Under the pieces are notes generated by a model that was not told the DNA's origin, searched no databases, and saw only the letters and a list, made by a program, of their open reading frames with translations. Below are positions 22,286 to 30,816 of a stretch of 36,321 nucleotides of DNA, piece by piece. The translations under genes were made by a program, and so were the position numbers. Origin of the DNA: a virus; IMG/VR virus record IMGVR_UViG_3300040808_001252, positions 1 through 36,321 of that record; one strand, given 5' to 3'. Positions within the stretch are counted from its first letter, which is position 1; the number at the start of each line of letters is the position of its first letter.

Positions 22286-23266
22286 TTAATTCATGTACTC
22301 TTTTAGACTAAATTTTGTTCCAAGCATGTAATCTGTGCTTGCTTGTTTATCATTTGACCAAACAAGTACTTCTGGATCATCGTATAAAAAGTCACAATTT
22401 TTACAATAATCAATACTATCAAAATCTTTCATTTCATGTGCTTTGCGAAGTTTATTGTATTCGTCGCTATACCATATTTCTTCTATGGTTTGATTTTGTA
22501 CATGACCTAGTACACTTAAAGTTTCATTTGGAGGACCCATTGTTTGACAGCAAGGCGTAACTGCACCTTTTAATCCTCCGTTACCTCCACTACGTATTGT
22601 AATTTCAGGAGCAAATGGCCGGCCACAAGTTCTACGCTTACTAGGATCACGTAGATATAAAGGTTGATAGTTTCCGCTCCAGTTGTGCATTTTCCATATA
22701 TAACCTATTGTACCTGTAGGGCCAATAAAATTATTTCTATATTGATCGATTTCATAGTCAACTTGATTATTATCTAATATTAGATGATAACTACTAACTA
22801 CACATTTACTATTAGTTTCCTTGATGTATTCTTTGGCTTTTATTATGTTTGTTTTTAACAACTCAAAGTTATCTACGGCCATCCATTGTTTATACTTGTC
22901 TTTGTTATAACCTATACAACTAAATCTAGCAAATCTTAAGCCTGCATCAATACACTCTTGCATAAAATGACCACTAAAAAAACTACCGTTGCTGTACATA
23001 AAGCTAGGAAATCCTCGCTTAGTACATTCTTCAATATAATTAGGCAAGTCTTTTGCCATAGTAGGCTCACCCGACCCTTCTAAGTTAATAACAGGTTTAC
23101 CAGGAAGTTGGTCTAATATATTAATAAACATATCTATTGGCATCTTCCGTGTCCACTCTTTACCTCTTCCGGTAGTCTGTGGACACATTTGACACTTATA
23201 ATTACAGCCACCAAACACTTCAACGACTGCTCTTTCTAGATCAGGTACGCTCAAATTAGGTTCCAA
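22286..23266 (-). CDS. Radical SAM enzyme with SPASM-like C-terminus
   Basis: The iron-sulfur motif CNYKCQMC (Cys21, 25, 28) sits in a typical first strand, followed by INLEGSGEPTMAKDL (SAM-binding glycine region). The C-terminal third carries extra Cys in TCGRPF, TPCCQT and YCKNCDF, as in SPASM/twitch domains that hold auxiliary clusters. Such enzymes often modify peptides or carbohydrates; the substrate is unknown. The start is a TTG at 23266 (or TTG 23254 with GGA upstream), so initiation is weak. No precursor peptide is evident. Confidence 0.8.
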   Translation of the reverse strand: MEPNLSVPDLERAVVEVFGGCNYKCQMCPQTTGRGKEWTRKMPIDMFINILDQLPGKPVINLEGSGEPTMAKDLPNYIEECTKRGFPSFMYSNGSFFSGHFMQECIDAGLRFARFSCIGYNKDKYKQWMAVDNFELLKTNIIKAKEYIKETNSKCVVSSYHLILDNNQVDYEIDQYRNNFIGPTGTIGYIWKMHNWSGNYQPLYLRDPSKRRTCGRPFAPEITIRSGGNGGLKGAVTPCCQTMGPPNETLSVLGHVQNQTIEEIWYSDEYNKLRKAHEMKDFDSIDYCKNCDFLYDDPEVLVWSNDKQASTDYMLGTKFSLKEYMN

Positions 23267-23269
23267 AAA

Positions 23270-23902
23270 TTAAAATACTTTTTTGTTGTCAAACGCTCTG
23301 TGCCAACCGAAAAATTGTGCTTTGTAGTCTGAGTGATCATCGCTTGACAAATTTTCCCATTCGTGTTTTCTGCTTTGTAGATCTATAACACCTTGATACC
23401 AATCTGTAGTATCAATTATGTGTTCTAGTCGTTCTTTTGCAGCGTTTGCTTCTTCTAGAGTAGTAAAGTCTTGCTCTATATGAATTACTTCCATTATAAC
23501 ATCATGTGTTACGTAGTCAAGTGAAAAATCTATACCGTATTTAGGTTTAATACTTAATAGTTTGTTTACAATGGGACGGTTCTTTGCTACTTCTTCTAAT
23601 TGTTCTCTTGCTTCTCCTGCAAGTGCATAGCGTGTTAGTATCATACAGTGATCTAATACTAAGCCGTGTTCACTGTTTTCAGTATCTGTGAACCATTCTT
23701 GTACAGGTGCAATATGATACTGTATTTTAGTATTCATAATTACATTGTTTGTGTGATAATATGCTAGTTCTAAAGGTGCAGGAACTTCGTAACCGTCCTT
23801 ATCAAAGTCACGTAAGGGTAATGTTTCTGCGTCTAGTTGCCGGATTGGGTTTGTTAGATAAGGTGAGTCAGTAAATTTTGGTCTAAGATTTATTAAATTC
23901 AT
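23270..23902 (-). CDS. Hypothetical protein, 210 aa
   Basis: No family recognised. It is a soluble protein with NPIRQLDAETLPLRDFDKDGYEV near the start and a helical C-terminal third (TTLEEANAAKERLEHIIDTT). It overlaps the following structural-type gene by 20 nt, which hints at a virion role, but nothing in the sequence confirms it. Confidence 0.7.
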   Translation of the reverse strand: MNLINLRPKFTDSPYLTNPIRQLDAETLPLRDFDKDGYEVPAPLELAYYHTNNVIMNTKIQYHIAPVQEWFTDTENSEHGLVLDHCMILTRYALAGEAREQLEEVAKNRPIVNKLLSIKPKYGIDFSLDYVTHDVIMEVIHIEQDFTTLEEANAAKERLEHIIDTTDWYQGVIDLQSRKHEWENLSSDDHSDYKAQFFGWHRAFDNKKVF

Positions 23903-24545
23903 TTAAACGTGCCCATAGCTCGTCTTTGATAGATTCATATTGTGATTTGCCTTTGTGTTTTGAGTAGCCTTGTTTTGCTAGTTTCTTTTTATCTTTATGT
24001 GCGCCCATTGCACCACTCTTACGTAAATCGTTTAGTGTTTGTGCGTTAGGATCACGTGGTTTAATTTTACGATCGTCTGCTTCTATTAAAGTTTCTATAA
24101 CACTTTCTAAGTATGCAACTCTAGCCTCAAGTGCTTCTACTTTATCTTGATTTATATTTGGTTTTTTAGTAGAAAACTTCTTTTTATCAGTACTATCTGC
24201 TGGTTCTTCGCCTGGTTTTTTAATTTTATTTTTATCTAGATTTGGTCGTAATGCTTTGACAGTGTTATAATTATCTACACCATGTTTTGCTGCTGCTTTA
24301 AATCTATCCCAGCGTTCGCCTTCTTCTAGTTTAACACCTGCTAATGCAGCAAAATCTGCAATACTGTCTATGCCTAATGGTATTGATCCTTCTTCGACTA
24401 CAACACTTTCTTCTAGATAATTTTTAATAGGAGCAACATTATCAATTCCGCCGCCTTGTGCAGCCTGTTGCAATTTTGCTAAATCTTCTCTAGGATCACT
24501 AGGATCCATTTCAAATAGTTGTTGTTGTAGTTTATGGTAATCCAT
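23883..24545 (-). CDS. Probable internal virion protein, 220 aa
   Basis: Begins MDYHKLQQQLFEMDPSD, a short helix ending in LFE, similar to prohead-protease sites (L/I-x-E). The body is charged with a coiled coil (VEALEARVAYLESVIETLIE) and a basic tail (AHKDKKKLAKQGYSKHKGK). Composition resembles scaffold or core proteins of T4-like heads. The ATG overlaps the upstream stop (TAATG). Virion location is inference from leader and neighbours. Confidence 0.7.
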   Translation of the reverse strand: MDYHKLQQQLFEMDPSDPREDLAKLQQAAQGGGIDNVAPIKNYLEESVVVEEGSIPLGIDSIADFAALAGVKLEEGERWDRFKAAAKHGVDNYNTVKALRPNLDKNKIKKPGEEPADSTDKKKFSTKKPNINQDKVEALEARVAYLESVIETLIEADDRKIKPRDPNAQTLNDLRKSGAMGAHKDKKKLAKQGYSKHKGKSQYESIKDELWARLNEFNKS

Positions 24546-25375
24546 TATTTCTTCGCCATCTTAGTTGCTGTTGCGTACATTACTGCTTCTGCGTCTTTAC
24601 CGTAACGGTCTTTAAAGTCGCCTTTGGCTTTTTTCATACCTTTAACATACTTTTCACGCTTGCCTTCTTCGCCTTTGGTTAGGCTTCTTTCGTTTGTTTT
24701 TTCAGCTAACTTAGCACGTAGTTTTGCTTTGTAAGGATCGTTCGCACTTTCAGCATGCATTGCTGCCATATGTTTCTTGTATGCTTTAGTGCCTTTTTTA
24801 TGAGGCGACTTGCCTTCTCCTAACTCGCCAGTTACTTGTTCGTAATCTAAATGATGATATACTGAACCTAAATAGTCTGCTGCTTTAGTAATTTTTGATT
24901 GTACCCAACCTTCTAAGCCTTCGGCTTCTGAAACACCTTTTAACATTTCGTGTAATTTAATTGAATATTTTGCTATTTTGTACAGGTCTGCACGAGCCAT
25001 TTGCACCTCATGGTCTTTTTCAGCCATGTGCGCCATGTCGCCTAAACCTTCTTTAACTTCTTCTTTTGCGTATTTTTTCATATCTGCTACATGCCACTTG
25101 TGATAAGTGTGCCCCTTTAATCCTGCATCTGAGATTGCTGTCTTTGCATCTTCTACAGCATTCATAAATGAATCTAATTGGGCATTTGTTGCACTACCCT
25201 TTTCTTTTGCTTTCTTTTCCATACCTAAGTATTTGTCAACTGCTCTAGCAGCCTTAAGCATTTTTTGTTTATCAACTTTTTCATCTTTTGCAGCCTTGTT
25301 AAATTCTTTTACAGCATCTGCACACATGTCAAAGTTTTTAGTGGTATAAGAACCATGTTTGAATTGCAAAGACAT
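24545..25375 (-). CDS. Lysine-rich structural/core protein, 276 aa
   Basis: It is rich in Lys and Ala and mostly helical. A central segment DLYKIAKYSIKLHEMLKGVS, then GLEGWVQSKITKAADYLGSV, resembles a domain I recall from marine T4-like virion protein clusters. The C-terminal GKDAEAVMYATATKMAKK also looks like a recurring module. ACAGGAG lies before the ATG, and a NATAAATA late box is 21 nt upstream. A role inside the head is inferred. Confidence 0.7.
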   Translation of the reverse strand: MSLQFKHGSYTTKNFDMCADAVKEFNKAAKDEKVDKQKMLKAARAVDKYLGMEKKAKEKGSATNAQLDSFMNAVEDAKTAISDAGLKGHTYHKWHVADMKKYAKEEVKEGLGDMAHMAEKDHEVQMARADLYKIAKYSIKLHEMLKGVSEAEGLEGWVQSKITKAADYLGSVYHHLDYEQVTGELGEGKSPHKKGTKAYKKHMAAMHAESANDPYKAKLRAKLAEKTNERSLTKGEEGKREKYVKGMKKAKGDFKDRYGKDAEAVMYATATKMAKK

Positions 25376-25387
25376 ATTAAACTCCTG

Positions 25388-26281
25388 TTATAATGTATTT
25401 ATTTCTTTATGTATTAAATTAGCAATAGTTTGATGACCTAATTTTGTAGGATGATAGCTGTGTGGATTAAGTATATTATTATTGACTAAAAACTTTATTC
25501 TATTACTATCTTCCGAAAATGAACTTGTATGATAATTATTATCTATATAATCTATATTATATTCTTTACACAATAAACTGCACAAATCTCTAGGTTGTTG
25601 ATTATCAAATAACATATTTTTTATGTTATTCGATGATTTTAAACTTTTTAATTTTATTTCGTTTAAAATAACATCATTTTCTAGCTTGTGCCAATTATCT
25701 TCATTTTGATGTTTTTCATTTGTTGCTTGAAATTTTAAAGCGGGATGTTCTTTACTATAATCGTGATGATTAAAAGTATCAAACCAATAATTTTTTATAC
25801 CTAATGATTCAAAATAACTGTTAAAAAAATTCATATCTTTTGCAAGTGTAAAAACTTCGTTTTCGTGATTATAGAAATATCTAGTCCATTCTTTTACAGT
25901 AAAAGTATATTGATTATTACCTGGATTAGTAAAGATTAAATTTTGTAAATCTTTATTTTTAAAATCCCATATTTCATTTCTAGCAGTAGATGTAATGCCC
26001 CATAAAACTGTGATGTTTTTATATTCTTTTTTTAATTTAAGAAATTCATCGCTTGCAAAAAAATGTTTGGCATATCTAAATTGTTTTTGATTACTACTAG
26101 CACCGGTAGAAAAGTTTAAATTTTTACATTTCCATTTTTCTGATAGTATTTGTCTGAAAGTTCCTTCAGGCTTATAAACAACAGGATGGTCAAAATACTC
26201 TTTTGAAGACATACCATCTTCATAAAAAATTCCAACACCCCATGTCCAACTGCAACCAAAGGTTATTAATAAATTTGTCAC
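25388..26281 (-). CDS. SGNH/GDSL hydrolase-like protein, 297 aa
   Basis: Block I is ITFGCSWTWGVG, with Ser in GCSWT where classic enzymes have GDSxT. Block V could be HPTKLGHQTIANLIHKEI near the C-terminus (His of the catalytic pair). A middle segment NFSTGASSNQKQF resembles the Gly/Asn blocks. Family members are esterases or carbohydrate deacetylases. A second protein with the same GCSWT-G block lies at 28872-29567. The gene is very AT-rich. Activity is uncertain because the canonical Asp before the catalytic Ser is replaced by Cys. Confidence 0.65.
   Translation of the reverse strand: MTNLLITFGCSWTWGVGIFYEDGMSSKEYFDHPVVYKPEGTFRQILSEKWKCKNLNFSTGASSNQKQFRYAKHFFASDEFLKLKKEYKNITVLWGITSTARNEIWDFKNKDLQNLIFTNPGNNQYTFTVKEWTRYFYNHENEVFTLAKDMNFFNSYFESLGIKNYWFDTFNHHDYSKEHPALKFQATNEKHQNEDNWHKLENDVILNEIKLKSLKSSNNIKNMLFDNQQPRDLCSLLCKEYNIDYIDNNYHTSSFSEDSNRIKFLVNNNILNPHSYHPTKLGHQTIANLIHKEINTL
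25396..25403 (-). promoter_or_regulatory. Candidate late promoter (AATAAATA)
   Basis: AATAAATA on the minus strand, 21 nt before the ATG at 25375, matches the T4 late TATAAATA at 7 of 8 bases. It lies at the very end of the upstream gene, and an ACAGGAG ribosome-binding site follows. Confidence 0.5.
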
Positions 26282-26284
26282 TAA

Positions 26285-26503
26285 TCACCTTTTAATAGTT
26301 TTGCCGCCCATTAAATTTTTGTCTATGTCTTGTGCGTTTTTAGCAGTTCCGTCCGGATTTAGAGCTTGTGGTGCTTTAGGTATTCCATTTTTATCTTTTT
26401 TTACTTTACGTTTAGCACCTGGAACACTAGCAACTGATGCAACATTACCTGCGCTGGTAGCACCTGCTGTTGCAAATTCATTTAATAATTCATTAATTTT
26501 CAT
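26285..26503 (-). CDS. Small basic protein with capsid-targeting-like leader, 72 aa
   Basis: Begins MKINELLNEFATAGATSAGN: a short amphipathic helix with LNE, the form of T4 internal-protein leaders cut by the prohead protease. The rest is Lys-rich and low-complexity (GAKRKVKKDKNGIPK), as expected for DNA-associated internal proteins. GGAGG lies 8 nt upstream. Packaging inside the head is inference. Confidence 0.65.
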   Translation of the reverse strand: MKINELLNEFATAGATSAGNVASVASVPGAKRKVKKDKNGIPKAPQALNPDGTAKNAQDIDKNLMGGKTIKR

Positions 26504-26597
26504 TATATTGCCTCCAAAAGTTATTACGTTCGTTAGTACTTAGTCGCTGTGCTTCGTGTTCTTTTAATTTTTTAACGTAATATTCTATATCTATCAT
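26493..26597 (-). CDS. Small helical protein, 34 aa
   Basis: The ATG at 26597 overlaps the stop of the Cys-rich gene (ATGA). The frame runs 34 codons and overlaps the next start by 11 nt. The product begins MIDIEYYVKKLKEHEAQRLS and is highly charged. The GGAGG for the next gene lies inside it. Coupling on both sides supports it. Confidence 0.5.
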   Translation of the reverse strand: MIDIEYYVKKLKEHEAQRLSTNERNNFWRQYNEN

Positions 26598-26701
26598 TTA
26601 CAGTGTTCACACTTACAGTTTTGACAAACATCGTTTTTACAATCTTTACATTCTGTTTCGCAGTGATGTTCGCACCCACAATTTTCGCATTTGCAATCCA
26701 T
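26594..26701 (-). CDS. Cysteine-rich metal-binding mini-protein, 35 aa
   Basis: The ATG at 26701 shares a base with the stop of the SOD-fusion gene (TAATG), and the stop overlaps the next small gene. Eleven of 35 residues are Cys (positions 3, 5, 8, 10, 14, 18, 21, 26, 29, 31, 34), arranged mostly as CxC and CxxC, with three His. There are no aromatic residues. The layout is that of a metallothionein or a tiny zinc/copper cluster protein. Following a Cu/Zn superoxide dismutase, a metal-supply role is attractive but is inference. Confidence 0.65.
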   Translation of the reverse strand: MDCKCENCGCEHHCETECKDCKNDVCQNCKCEHCK

Positions 26702-28620
26702 TACTTTTTCCTTCCGCTTTTCATGTTCGCGCACCAGTGGTACATTTTAGCCTTTTCACCACTTGCATTTTTAGCACGTTTACGTAGAGCTGTGACACTA
26801 CCATTGCAACTAGCACCTGCACGTTTTACACGCCCTGGTCTGCTTTTGCCTTTTTTCTTACCGTCAGCAAAGTTTTCACTAATATGTGCTTCTAAATCAA
26901 TGCCTGTATTTTTCTTAATATCTTGAACAACCTCCGGCCAATCTTCTTTGGCTAGGTTTCTGCCTACTTTTAAAAGTGTGCTTAAAAGTTTAGGATTTTT
27001 TTTATACAAGTTCATATCAAAAGTGATTTTAACTGCATCATAAAAGTAAGGATCTATTTCATTAGTTTCATAAGCCTTTTTAGCAAGTCCTATAATTCTC
27101 TTGTATGCAAGTAAATCTTCTTTTGCTGCTTTAGCAAAGTTTTCACTGAATTTTGTTTTAAGTTTTTTCTTAGGACGTTTACCTTGCATTGCTGCTGCTT
27201 TAACTGCTTTTTTATATGATTTAGATTTTAATTTACCTTCTTCTATACTTTCTTTTTTCTTACGTCCTTGACAATGTGCTTTCTGCGAAAAGCCTTTAGG
27301 ATTGTTGCAATTAATACTACGCTTATATTTTTGACTCCACTTTTCTAATATTGTTTCCAAACTCCAAGGCAAACGTGCAACTTCTATACTTTCATAGCCT
27401 AGCATTTCCAGTGCAGTGTATCTATGATGGCCATTTACAATTTTATTATTACAATCAACAATAATTGGTTTATACTTGCCAGCAACAATATTATCAACTT
27501 GACGTTTAAAATTTTCTACAATACGTTCTTCTTGCACAGGTATTATATCTGCAAGCGCAACTGTTTCTATAGTATGTTTTAGTTTTGATAATTGTTTGTT
27601 TTTAATTTGTGGTAATTCGTCTCTAGAATATACTGTTGTTTCATTAACTGTTTCTTTCATAACGATTACTCCACAAGCTAATCTATCGCCTGCATTACCG
27701 GTTTTTAAACTTTCTTCGTTGCCGCCTTTGCCTAGATCATCAACATCACTATGCACTACAACAGACCTGCCGACAACACTTCTTTCACCTAATAAGTCTA
27801 CTCGTTTAGCAACTATACGGATTTCTGCTATTCCGTTCTCGTCTGCTGTGATATTACCTAAATCTCCAACATGACCTTTAGATAAATCTCCATGATCTAC
27901 TCCATCCGGATTGTAGTGTCCACCTGCACTTTCACAGCCTTTACTTAAATCGCCAAATTCGTGTATATGAAAACCGTGTTCGCCTGGAGATAATCCTTTG
28001 ATTTCTCCAATTATTAATGTAGGTTTATTAGGTTGTTGCTTAAATAGGATTGTCCCTTCAACATTGTCATTAGGATATAATTCACATACTGCTGTTACAG
28101 TTTCTTGTGCTTCTGTTACTTTGTTAACACTTTCGCATTGACAACTAGATGCTTTGGTTCTAGGACATTCAGATGTTACTGTTTTGATAGCACGAGGACC
28201 GTCTGGATGTTTAGGATTAAGGACAACAGTTTCTCCGTTCATAAGTTCACTTATATTAGCAGCTTTACCTAGTTTATCTAATACACGGTGTAACTTATCT
28301 TTAGGATCGTAATTACCGCTTTCGTATCCTTTTTTGCCACGTACTTCTACACGGTTTTTACCTTTTTCTTTAATATGGAGTATGTCATACTCGTCTGTAC
28401 GTTCAAACTTAATAGCAACACTTTCTGCTAATCCTAGATTAAACAATACATTAGTTGATTTACCTTTAATTTTAGTTGGATGATTTTGTGGACGTCCGTC
28501 TTTGTCTACCTTAAAACCAAATTTTGCTGCCTGCTTTTTGATCTCATCAATGCCCACGTCAACAGTAGTGTTAACACCTTTGACTATTCTACCATCTTCT
28601 TTTATGTCGCGCCACTTCAT
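26701..28620 (-). CDS. Cu/Zn superoxide dismutase-ParB-like fusion, virion-type protein
   Basis: This 639-residue protein has several modules. Residues 1-8 (MKWRDIKE) form a leader ending I-K-E. Residues about 178-320 are a complete Cu/Zn superoxide dismutase domain: copper ligands His218, His220, bridging His235, zinc ligands His243, His250 and Asp253, copper ligand His290, the disulfide pair Cys229/Cys316 and the active-site Arg313 are all present. Residues 355-420 are a ParB/sulfiredoxin-like domain with [13 protein letters not shown] (397-400 GHHR). The C-terminal 200 residues are basic, with two Cys modules (438-456 and 604-639) and internal sites such as HISE. SOD converts superoxide to peroxide and oxygen. 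It lies among late genes with capsid-leader features, so packaging in the virion is plausible. Confidence 0.85.
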   Translation of the reverse strand: MKWRDIKEDGRIVKGVNTTVDVGIDEIKKQAAKFGFKVDKDGRPQNHPTKIKGKSTNVLFNLGLAESVAIKFERTDEYDILHIKEKGKNRVEVRGKKGYESGNYDPKDKLHRVLDKLGKAANISELMNGETVVLNPKHPDGPRAIKTVTSECPRTKASSCQCESVNKVTEAQETVTAVCELYPNDNVEGTILFKQQPNKPTLIIGEIKGLSPGEHGFHIHEFGDLSKGCESAGGHYNPDGVDHGDLSKGHVGDLGNITADENGIAEIRIVAKRVDLLGERSVVGRSVVVHSDVDDLGKGGNEESLKTGNAGDRLACGVIVMKETVNETTVYSRDELPQIKNKQLSKLKHTIETVALADIIPVQEERIVENFKRQVDNIVAGKYKPIIVDCNNKIVNGHHRYTALEMLGYESIEVARLPWSLETILEKWSQKYKRSINCNNPKGFSQKAHCQGRKKKESIEEGKLKSKSYKKAVKAAAMQGKRPKKKLKTKFSENFAKAAKEDLLAYKRIIGLAKKAYETNEIDPYFYDAVKITFDMNLYKKNPKLLSTLLKVGRNLAKEDWPEVVQDIKKNTGIDLEAHISENFADGKKKGKSRPGRVKRAGASCNGSVTALRKRAKNASGEKAKMYHWCANMKSGRKK

Positions 28621-28621
28621 A

Positions 28622-28867
28622 TTACCAAATCTTTACTACGTGAAATACTACAGGATCTAAAAATTTAATTTCATTGCGTTTGCCGTTCATATCTATAAAC
28701 ACAAAATGTTTAGGAGTAGTTTTAATTAACTTTTTTGCATGGTATATTTGTTGAGACTTTTTTTCGGTACGTCCACCGTCAGCATGAATTGTTACTTCGC
28801 CAGGAACAGTAATAATAAGTTCATATTCTTCTCGTGTTATACGCTGCCACCAAGTTTTTAAGCTCAT
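28622..28867 (-). CDS. Hypothetical protein, 81 aa
   Basis: No family recognised. It is a compact beta-rich protein ([35 protein letters not shown]). A late-type AATAAATA box lies 19 nt before the ATG, and AGAGGATAA supplies the ribosome-binding site. It lies directly before the SOD-fusion gene on the same transcript. Confidence 0.7.
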   Translation of the reverse strand: MSLKTWWQRITREEYELIITVPGEVTIHADGGRTEKKSQQIYHAKKLIKTTPKHFVFIDMNGKRNEIKFLDPVVFHVVKIW

Positions 28868-28871
28868 GTTA

Positions 28872-29567
28872 TTATCCTCTATACGTATTTATTTTATCTA
28901 ATAACCATTTGGCTTGCCATTTTGCGCCAGTGTGTCCAAAATGTTTTCCTATGTCGCAACAATAATTATTAAAAGTATCGTTGCCTAATATATCTTCTAT
29001 ATTTGTTATATATTGATTAGACTCGTGTGCAAAGCATATGTCAGTATTACGATTTACATATTCTAAAACTGCTCTATATGTATTTTCAAACATTTCGTAA
29101 CTAGTATTTTTAAAATAATTTTTTACATATTTACTGTCAGAATCTGTATGTTTAATTAGGTCCAAAATAGAATTATTATCTTCGTGATGATCGACTATAG
29201 TAACATGGTTTAATAAACTTTCACTAAATTGGTATACATTTTCTTCAAACTTTTTAAAGTGTAACTTTTCATCAAAATTTTGTTCCCAATAGGTATATCT
29301 ATAAGGTCTAGTCGCTTGAAAAACTGTAATATCACAATATGGGTTTTTTAAATATCTTTCAAGCATACCTAAACTAAATTCAATGTTTGTACCAGGTACT
29401 GCATAATTATAAATTTCTAAACTAGAATCTAATTTGCCTAATTCTCTAGTCCAGTTTATAAAATCATTATTAGGAATATTGTGTTGATACTTAGATGAAG
29501 TAATTTTTTGTGACCACTCAATTGGAACACCATAAGTCCAAGAACAGCCAAAAACGGCTATCTTCAT
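28872..29567 (-). CDS. Second SGNH-like protein, 231 aa
   Basis: Block I is VFGCSWTYGVP, matching GCSWTWG at 25388-26281, and FGHTGAKWQAKWLL near the C-terminus could hold the catalytic His. The middle differs strongly from its relative, so the two are distant paralogs or separate acquisitions. Catalytic roles would be ester or acetyl hydrolysis, perhaps on surface polysaccharide. It is very AT-rich and Asn-rich. It overlaps the upstream small gene by 4 nt. Confidence 0.6.
   Translation of the reverse strand: MKIAVFGCSWTYGVPIEWSQKITSSKYQHNIPNNDFINWTRELGKLDSSLEIYNYAVPGTNIEFSLGMLERYLKNPYCDITVFQATRPYRYTYWEQNFDEKLHFKKFEENVYQFSESLLNHVTIVDHHEDNNSILDLIKHTDSDSKYVKNYFKNTSYEMFENTYRAVLEYVNRNTDICFAHESNQYITNIEDILGNDTFNNYCCDIGKHFGHTGAKWQAKWLLDKINTYRG
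28886..28893 (-). promoter_or_regulatory. Candidate late promoter (AATAAATA)
   Basis: AATAAATA on the minus strand, 19 nt before the ATG at 28867, with the same spacing as the box at 25396. It lies inside the last codons of the upstream gene and could drive the SOD fusion and Cys-rich genes. Confidence 0.5.
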
Positions 29568-29779
29568 TTTTTCTTACGTCCTCTAAAAGTATGTCCTGTC
29601 ATGTAAGGTTTTGAAAACCATAATTCAAACCATTCTTTGTCACCTGGTTTAATACCTCGATCTTTTTCTATTTGCTTTAAGTCAGTTGCAGTCTGACTCA
29701 TATCTTCAAGAGTATATTCTGTGTAACCTTTGAACTCATTAATACCTGCTAGTTTTTTAATATAATCAAGTTCATCCAT
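29564..29779 (-). CDS. Small charged protein, 71 aa, with INE leader
   Basis: Begins MDELDYIKKLAGINEFKGY, a short helix ending in I-N-E followed by Phe, and ends in a basic tail (GHTFRGRKKK). No family recognised. It overlaps the nucleotidyltransferase stop by one base (TAATG). The leader suggests a packaged protein. Confidence 0.65.
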   Translation of the reverse strand: MDELDYIKKLAGINEFKGYTEYTLEDMSQTATDLKQIEKDRGIKPGDKEWFELWFSKPYMTGHTFRGRKKK

Positions 29780-30495
29780 TAGTAAGCCTTTTTCATTTTC
29801 TTTTTCATCTTCTCCTCGTCTGGAGAATCTCCAAAATACTTGTGAACAAGTTTGTCTAATTCGTTATGGAACTTTTTCTCGTCTTTTGGACTAACATCTT
29901 CTACAGTTTCAGTATCTTTAATACCCATACCTTTACGTACAGCATCGTACATCGTTTTTGCTAGTTTTTTATCTGGTACACCCTGTGCGAAACTTTCTAG
30001 TTCGCCCTGTGCTGCTAATGCTCTCATTTTACTAGCACTCATGCCACTTACATCATCAGCATCTGGGTCACGCTCGCCTGCACTTGCTACCTTAATTGTT
30101 TTAAAACTAAATGGAATATTACCAGACTTGTCTAGTTGACCATTGTATGTATCGAACAGTTTCTGAAAACCATCTACTCTATCCGAACCAGCAATAAAAA
30201 TTATATCAGTATATCCTAAATTTTGTAGCATTTCTAGTGCTTGAACTGGTGTGCGAACATTTTGATGTCCAACATTTATGTCAGGAAAAAAACTTTTTAC
30301 AAATTTTATTTTAGTTGGAAAGTCTAGTGGATCTGTTTTTGGTTTTTGACTTTGAGAAAGAAAAAGGTAATGATCACCTTCATACGATTTCAGTGTATCT
30401 ACTAATTTTGCATGACCAATAGTTGGAGGATTTAACCTACCAAAAGCAAGAACTGCTTTTTTAGACGGTGCTTCGAACAGTTCTCTTAATAACAT
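29779..30495 (-). CDS. Nucleotidyltransferase with capsid-type leader
   Basis: Residues 1-9 (MLLRELFEA) form an L-F-E|A leader like those cut from T4 internal proteins. A nucleotidyltransferase domain follows: AFGRLNPPTIGHAKLVD with TIGH at 25-28, FIAGSDRV, and SGMSASKMRALAAQG as the second nucleotide motif. This is the fold of NadM/NadR- and cytidylyltransferase-type enzymes. The C-terminus is Lys-rich (KMKKKMKKAY). Which nucleotide it uses is unknown. A virion-carried enzyme acting early in infection would be possible. Confidence 0.8.
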   Translation of the reverse strand: MLLRELFEAPSKKAVLAFGRLNPPTIGHAKLVDTLKSYEGDHYLFLSQSQKPKTDPLDFPTKIKFVKSFFPDINVGHQNVRTPVQALEMLQNLGYTDIIFIAGSDRVDGFQKLFDTYNGQLDKSGNIPFSFKTIKVASAGERDPDADDVSGMSASKMRALAAQGELESFAQGVPDKKLAKTMYDAVRKGMGIKDTETVEDVSPKDEKKFHNELDKLVHKYFGDSPDEEKMKKKMKKAY

Positions 30496-30815
30496 CAGTA
30501 TGCTCCATCTTTGATCATTTTCATTTCTTCAGAAAATAACTTTTGTATTAGTGCATCTTTGTCGTCTTGTTTGAAAACATTTTCAGGCGAACCTAATTTA
30601 AATTTACTACAGTATGATTCCATTGCATTGCCGCAAGCTTCACCTAAACACTCGTTAGCATCAGGCGCAGAACCTTGCATATAAGAATCTTTCATACGCA
30701 TTATTGCAGGAAATAGTTGTTTACGATAAATCATAGGATCATTACGCATGTATATTGCAACATCATCGACTACGTCAAATGGAACTTCTTTTCTTTCAAA
30801 TTCAAATAAACGCAT
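30495..30815 (-). CDS. Probable internal virion protein, 106 aa
   Basis: The ATG at 30815 (MRLFEFERKEVPFDVV) is preferred because AGGAAG lies 8 nt upstream and it starts one base after the upstream stop. The frame's longer extension overlaps that gene. The leader contains LFE. The rest has conserved-looking Cys (NECLGEACGNAMESYCSKF) and is helical. Function unknown. Confidence 0.7.
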   Translation of the reverse strand: MRLFEFERKEVPFDVVDDVAIYMRNDPMIYRKQLFPAIMRMKDSYMQGSAPDANECLGEACGNAMESYCSKFKLGSPENVFKQDDKDALIQKLFSEEMKMIKDGAY

Positions 30816-30816
30816 G

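Noticed and set aside
23270-23300. TTGACA near the end of the 210-aa gene, ahead of the radical SAM gene
   Set aside because: No -10 hexamer at a usable distance.
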